Shown in pieces: positions 59,682 through 64,000 of a DNA stretch of 64,000 bases (positions are counted from its first letter, which is position 1; every line of letters begins with the position of its first letter). Both the position numbers and the translations under genes were made by a program. The notes beneath the pieces are model-generated. The model was not told the DNA's origin. It did no database searches and saw nothing but the letters and a program-made list of their open reading frames with translations. This stretch comes from Ampelomyces quisqualis. Lineage: Eukaryota; Ascomycota; Dothideomycetes; Pleosporales; Phaeosphaeriaceae. The stretch covers positions 930,001-994,000 of the forward strand of contig JAGTXZ010000003.1 in assembly GCA_018398575.1 (NCBI GenBank), read 5' to 3'.

Positions 59682-60240
59682 ACGAGCGGGGTTGTTATTG
59701 ACGAATGTGGTTGAGTTGAGGGAGTGGCAGGAGGCAGGAAGCTACGGGCGCGTTGATACTTTATGGTAAAGCACATTGAGGTGGATCAGGCCGTTGTTTT
59801 AGCGCGAAAAAATCAAGGTAAAGTAGCGGGGTGGCGTCGGCGGTGCAAGGTGAGGTGAAAGAGAGGCATCGTGGTCGGCATTACTTGCGGCTCCATATCG
59901 CAAACTTGCCACCCCAAACATGCCTATGTGTACTTGAAGTACCACGAGACTGACCATGAACATGTCGGCCGATAACTGTAAAAGTGCTGACGTGCTCCAG
60001 ACATGGTTTTCACACTTCGAAAGTGAATGTGAAAGGTTGCCGAGCAATGCATCATACCTACAAGCTGTGGCTTGCTAGAAACAATGGAATAACACTACCG
60101 TTGAGTTAAGAGTAATTTCCAAATGGAGGGGACAAGTACTATTTTACGTCAATGCCATGACGTCTTTGGGGGTGTGAAAGAGACAGACCATGATAGGTTT
60201 TCGTATTTGCGGGCCGCCGATAATACTAGACCTCATGTCT
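59682..60240. other. intergenic
   Basis: It holds the promoter of the BTB gene and the 3' end of the RTA1-type gene. Nothing else is recognised. Confidence 0.4.
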
Positions 60241-61399
60241 CTAAACCCGAGTTCCACTTACCCCCTCCTGCGCCTTATCCTCTCTGATCCTCAACTCCTC
60301 CACACTACTCTGCTCACTCGCCGCCTTCCTCCCACCCCAACACTTCCTTCCTCCGGTCACTCCAGCCGCTGGCGTCTCCCTAAAGCACAATCCCGGATGG
60401 AACACATTCAACAAGAATGCTGCGACCACAATGATTGCACCCTCAAGGCCAATAAAGTACCCTTGCACCTCCATCAAATGTCCCGACCACCCATCACTCA
60501 GCTCCGCAACACGAAACACGCAACGCGTAAAGATACACAACGTAGACAGTGCCAGCGCGATGAGGAAGCCTTTGAATGCCCAACTCTTGCGTAGCTCGAC
60601 ATACCGTTGATCCAACGCCTGCTCACTGCCAATCTGCCCGACCCTCCCCATCGTTCTCACCCCAAAGTCCAGCGCCAACAGCATGAACACAAGCAGCGTG
60701 GCTACCTGCGCCGACAAGCCCGCAATCATGGTATTGTTTCCCAGCTTCGGATCCTCGTGAGCTTGCGTTTTGACCGACGCGATGCCGCCGCCCGCAGCTT
60801 GTAGGATCAAGCTGACGACGTCGCACGTGACGAAGATGAGCGGGTACGCGCGCGGACTGATCCGAGAGTTTGATGTGCCGAATGTAGTTACGATGCGCGA
60901 GAGGCAGAGGTAAATGCCTGCAGCGAGGAAGGCGGGGGCGATTGTTAGACAGATGATTTGGATTAGGAAGGGGGCCTGTTTAGATATTGGTATGAGTGCT
61001 AGTCATTCAGACAGCACGCAAGCACGGCTGTGTAAGGGCAGTGTGGTGACGTACTTGCGAGTACATATCATCCCAAGCAAGGATGCGCCCAATGTAGCCG
61101 ATGACTTCGAGCACGCAGCCACAGACCATGGCGATGCTGAAGCCGAGCCATTTCTTCTTACTGGCGAAGCCCTGGGTGAGGAAGACGATCCCGGAAAGCC
61201 CGAAAAGGATAGCGAAGGCGAGATTGATGGCCTTGTTGGGGCGGTAGTTCCAGTACGAGCCTTTGAGACCGCATGCTTCCCCGGTGCAGGCTTGGATCCA
61301 CGTGTAGAGCAACGTGGAAGAGTTGCTGAAGCCGGGATTGGTGGCAATACTGGACACGTCCATTGACTTGCTGTTTGAAGGAGGTATCGTCGTGTCCAT
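60241..61399 (-). CDS. RTA1-like seven-helix membrane protein
   Basis: This belongs to the fungal RTA1 family (Rta1, Rsb1 and relatives), linked in yeast to lipid translocation and resistance to aminocholesterol and sphingoid bases. Exons are 61399-61055 and 60975-60241 (minus strand, 79-nt intron), 359 residues. A lumenal or outside N-terminus with NSS sites is followed by membrane segments NLAFAILFGLSGIVFLTQGF and SIAMVCGCVLEVIGYIGRI. Exon 2 gives FLIQIICLTIAPAFLAAGIY, the family block CDVVSLILQAAGGG, LSAQVATLLVFMLLALDF, GFLIALALSTLCIFTRCVFR with the family RxxFR-like site and a nearby Glu, and EGAIIVVAAFLLNVFHPG. The tail is basic then acidic. The substrate here is unknown. Confidence 0.9.
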
Positions 61400-63564
61400 A
61401 TTTTTCGTCGTGAGTGTTCGTCCTAATGGTCGTCTACGGTCTGAGGAGGTTCTCTGAGATAGTTTTGTGAAAATGAGGGCAGTGATGACAGATTATATGC
61501 AAAGGTTTTATCAGTGTACTAATCGCCGCGCGTGCGATCTATGGAAACCCGAAAAAGACATTGTGTGAAAGCATTGTGGTAACGAACATGTACTACGCGG
61601 AACTAGTGCACACGAACCACGGGTACCTGCAGGGTGTTGCCTTTCCTCATGAACATGACCTACCCAGAAGATCATTGGCGGCACCTGGATGCATGCGGCT
61701 GTGTAGTTGACGAGTGCACTCTTTATACCGGTATCACAGGCCTCAGCTCCGTACAACGATAGAGGTAAGAGTGATGCTCGTACTTGTAACACCTCTAATT
61801 ATGTGAACAGATAGCGTGTTGTGTGCAGCCGGCTGGGCGACGGACAGTTCAACAGACGGTTCTAGGTAGCAAGCTCCGTAACTGTCATGCTGACTCTCCT
61901 GCCAATATCTGCTTGAAAAAGCAGACATCCTTACCCTTGATGTACACTTTACGGAGGTTTGTTGGTAAGGCTACTATATTGTCGTTGAGCTGGACGTGGA
62001 TATCGTTATGACGGTATACTGGTAGTTTAGATTTGTGGAGCGTTGTGGAGGCAGGAAGTAGCACACCAACCAAACGACTATCTAGGTTGCCATGGCGCTG
62101 ACGGGAACCAACTCATCGCTAGCCATTTGGAGGGTGCATACAAACTGTTCAGGGAATAGGCAGTCTTGGAGGGTGTAAATGCGTCCAGCGAGTTAGCAGC
62201 ATCACATCGAGTCAGTACTTCGGATCATAATTTTCCCGGTGCCGACATTCCGAGTAACTACGCTGGCAAGAACAGGCATCGGCGCTGGTCGATCCGAATT
62301 CCGGACAGCACATGCTTGCGAGCTCGTGCGTCTGATTGTGGGAAGGGCAATTGGTCCTCGATCGACCGTGTCGAGTGCATCCTGATTTGAATGCTTGAAC
62401 AAAGACAAAGCGCCTGGCCATGGATCGATTGTGGTAGGTATCTAGTCAAGAACGCATCGCAGTATAAGTATCAACGTTGGCAAGTGAAGGTTTGCTCCGG
62501 CATCCATGGTATTGTATTTTGTGCGTACAAACCACGTCCGTTATGCTGAAGCAATAAGAATCTCACACTCGGGAGATGACGACCAAGGAGGCATCGGGAA
62601 GTTCCGAGATCGCAATGACGCCTGATGGGCTCTGCTGGCGACTGTGAGAGCAACAGACATTTTGGACTCGGGTCGGAAATGCATATACTGATAGCAGAAA
62701 GGTCGAATCAATACATAGAAGGTGGTAGAAGGTGACAAGACCAGTATGCCATTGGAGGTTGACGGGTCGGGAGCAATTACCAATCCCCTCTAGCGTGTCG
62801 AGCACCGACAGGAGCATTCGAGGCTGATATGCATGCCTACGTCGACGCATACCTGTACACACATCGTCACCTATCCTCTCCTTGTTGTTGGCCATACTGG
62901 AGTGCTGTAGACCTGGTGCTTGCGCTCGCGATTCGGGGGTCCTTGTTGGCGAGTTTCGAGGCCACATCACTGCGGCGACGTGGGGCTTGGCGAGGGCGAA
63001 TCTGTAACTATCGCACGCCTTCGGGCATCGACACTGCTGCCACCGCCGACACACCTGGCGACCGCAGACGAGCTTTGGCGTTGGTTATTTGAGCTGTTGG
63101 ATACTGTCATCTCTAGTTGTGTACATCAAAGTTGATACTGTCAGTAAGGTCCCGAGCAAATGGAGGGGCTCCGACGTCCGCTAACTAGCACCAGCACCGT
63201 CTCCCTCGTGCGGCGCACACAACCCTTGCAAATAGGTGCGTAGAGCTTCCCACGCCCGAAAACACCGTCTGGGTATCCGAGGCTGGCGCAAGCAGAGCCC
63301 ACACTCCATTTGAGCCGGGGCATCGCAGCAGCAACAGACCGGCGAAATGAGTTGCTAACGTGGGTCGCAGGCATACTAGAGACAAGATTGGAATTGCTTG
63401 GACAGCGGCGAGCAGACGACTCTCTGCGGGCAACTGGCCAAGGAAGAACTGCTGGTATGGCAGCGGCGACTGCGGGTAAGTAATGGAAGTCGCTGTGGGC
63501 ATCCCACAGCGCTCTCTACGACCTCTCGTTTTCTGCACCCTCCCCGCACCCAGCTCGCAAGACC
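61400..63564. other. long gap without a firm gene
   Basis: The minus-strand frame 62073-61930 (a NDNIVALPTNLRKVYIKG stretch) followed by a GTAAGG donor looks like an exon, but I could not find an acceptor that keeps a frame open. Other open frames near 62830-63130 (plus) and 63185-63890 (minus) overlap and look like chance in GC-rich sequence. The right edge is the promoter of the last gene. Confidence 0.35.
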
Positions 63565-64000
63565 ATGTACCGCTTTGGCCTGTTTCCCGCTCTCTTTGCA
63601 TATCTGACATCCCTGCTCCCCTTCGCAGACTACGAGTGGAACCGCTCCTCGCCGTTGCGCTCGTCCCCCGACACGTCGTCTTCCATGTACCCCGATCGGC
63701 CCATCCGCCCTCTGCCCCGACGCTCTCTGCGCGCCCGCCTGTCTCCCGAGCAAGCCGACACCATTGAGTTCCCCAACCACCCCCCCTCGACTCGCCCGCT
63801 GTTCCACTACCCATACGCGGCGAACGAGCACGGGAGCAGGGCTCGGCGGACGGGCGAGAGCGACCACCATGCGTGCCACTGTGGCCACACTCACTCGGAA
63901 GTAGAGAGCGAGGACGAGGAAGACGAGCGCGGCGCCCCGATCCCGGCGTCCCCGAGCTACCAGTACAGCAGGAATCCTGCTGGGCGGCCTGGGGGCGGAG
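63565..64000 (+). CDS. unrecognised protein, partial (cut by window end)
   Basis: The frame opens at ATG 63565 (GACCATGTA) and is unbroken to the window end, 145 codons. The N-terminus is hydrophobic (MYRFGLFPALFAYLTSLLPF), either a signal sequence or membrane anchor. It is followed by a Pro/Arg/Ser-rich segment (RPIRPLPRRSLRARLSPEQ), a small His/Cys cluster (HHACHCGHTH) that could bind metal, and an acidic run (ESEDEEDE). Codon use is strongly GC-ending, unlike chance. No family is recognised. A TTCGCAG at 63622-63628 could be a splice acceptor, so the first 20 residues are less certain. Confidence 0.55.
   Translation, partial: MYRFGLFPALFAYLTSLLPFADYEWNRSSPLRSSPDTSSSMYPDRPIRPLPRRSLRARLSPEQADTIEFPNHPPSTRPLFHYPYAANEHGSRARRTGESDHHACHCGHTHSEVESEDEEDERGAPIPASPSYQYSRNPAGRPGGG

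Noticed and set aside
63185..63894. long minus-strand frames at the right end
   Set aside because: They overlap the plus-strand gene starting at 63565, are GC-driven, and show no recognisable domain.

Overview
The window looks like a filamentous ascomycete chromosome, probably Dothideomycetes (the class is an inference from gene style, not proven). It has two sharply different halves. Bases 1 to about 35,500 are AT-rich, full of TpA and nearly empty of CpA and TpG, with stop codons in every frame; this is the mark of repeat-induced point mutation (RIP). Bases from about 36,070 to 64,000 have normal composition, short GT-AG introns (about 48-130 nt, one of 216 nt) and ordinary housekeeping and accessory genes.

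The RIP half is one stack of nested LTR retrotransposons that can be taken apart by its 5-bp target duplications. Five copies (called E1-E5 here) belong to one Ty3/Gypsy chromovirus family, about 7.1 kb with 299-300 bp LTRs that start TGTAAC. A different Gypsy element (called G) is present in two pieces. E5 (29191-35491) is the oldest host. G sits inside E5 and fills 3073-6809 and 28193-29190 on the minus strand. E1 (1-3072) and E2 (6810-28192, duplication GATAG) are inserted in G. E3 (8153-15304, duplication CTTTT) and E4 (18439-25554, duplication ATTAG) are inserted in E2. The family carries a gag zinc knuckle, reverse transcriptase, RNase H, integrase and a chromodomain. An 11-nt primer site matches a stretch inside its own LTR, as in self-priming Tf1/sushi elements. 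Between pol and the 3' LTR every copy also carries an ORF of about 230-247 codons on the opposite strand; its protein sequence is conserved between two diverged subfamilies. This is the most unusual feature of the window.

The junction between the halves (35,719-36,069) is a 350-bp inverted-repeat element. Its left arm has RIP-type changes and its right arm does not, so the RIP boundary falls inside it.

Genes in the second half, left to right: a secreted GH125 alpha-mannosidase with an apparent one-base frameshift; a 77-residue three-exon zinc-finger protein; a CDF zinc transporter; an Ecm4/omega-like glutathione transferase; a four-helix membrane protein; a decayed cytochrome P450; two unrecognised proteins; a RING-type zinc-finger protein; a Sub1/PC4 coactivator; a tRNA-Phe(GAA) gene; the Wbp1 subunit of oligosaccharyltransferase, divergent from the complex I 9.5-kDa subunit; a BTB/POZ protein; an RTA1-type membrane protein; and the start of an unrecognised protein cut by the window end. 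The genes do not form an evident cluster or pathway. The tRNA-Phe gene is notable: besides its normal anticodon intron it has a second 55-nt insertion in the T arm that looks like a spliceosomal intron.
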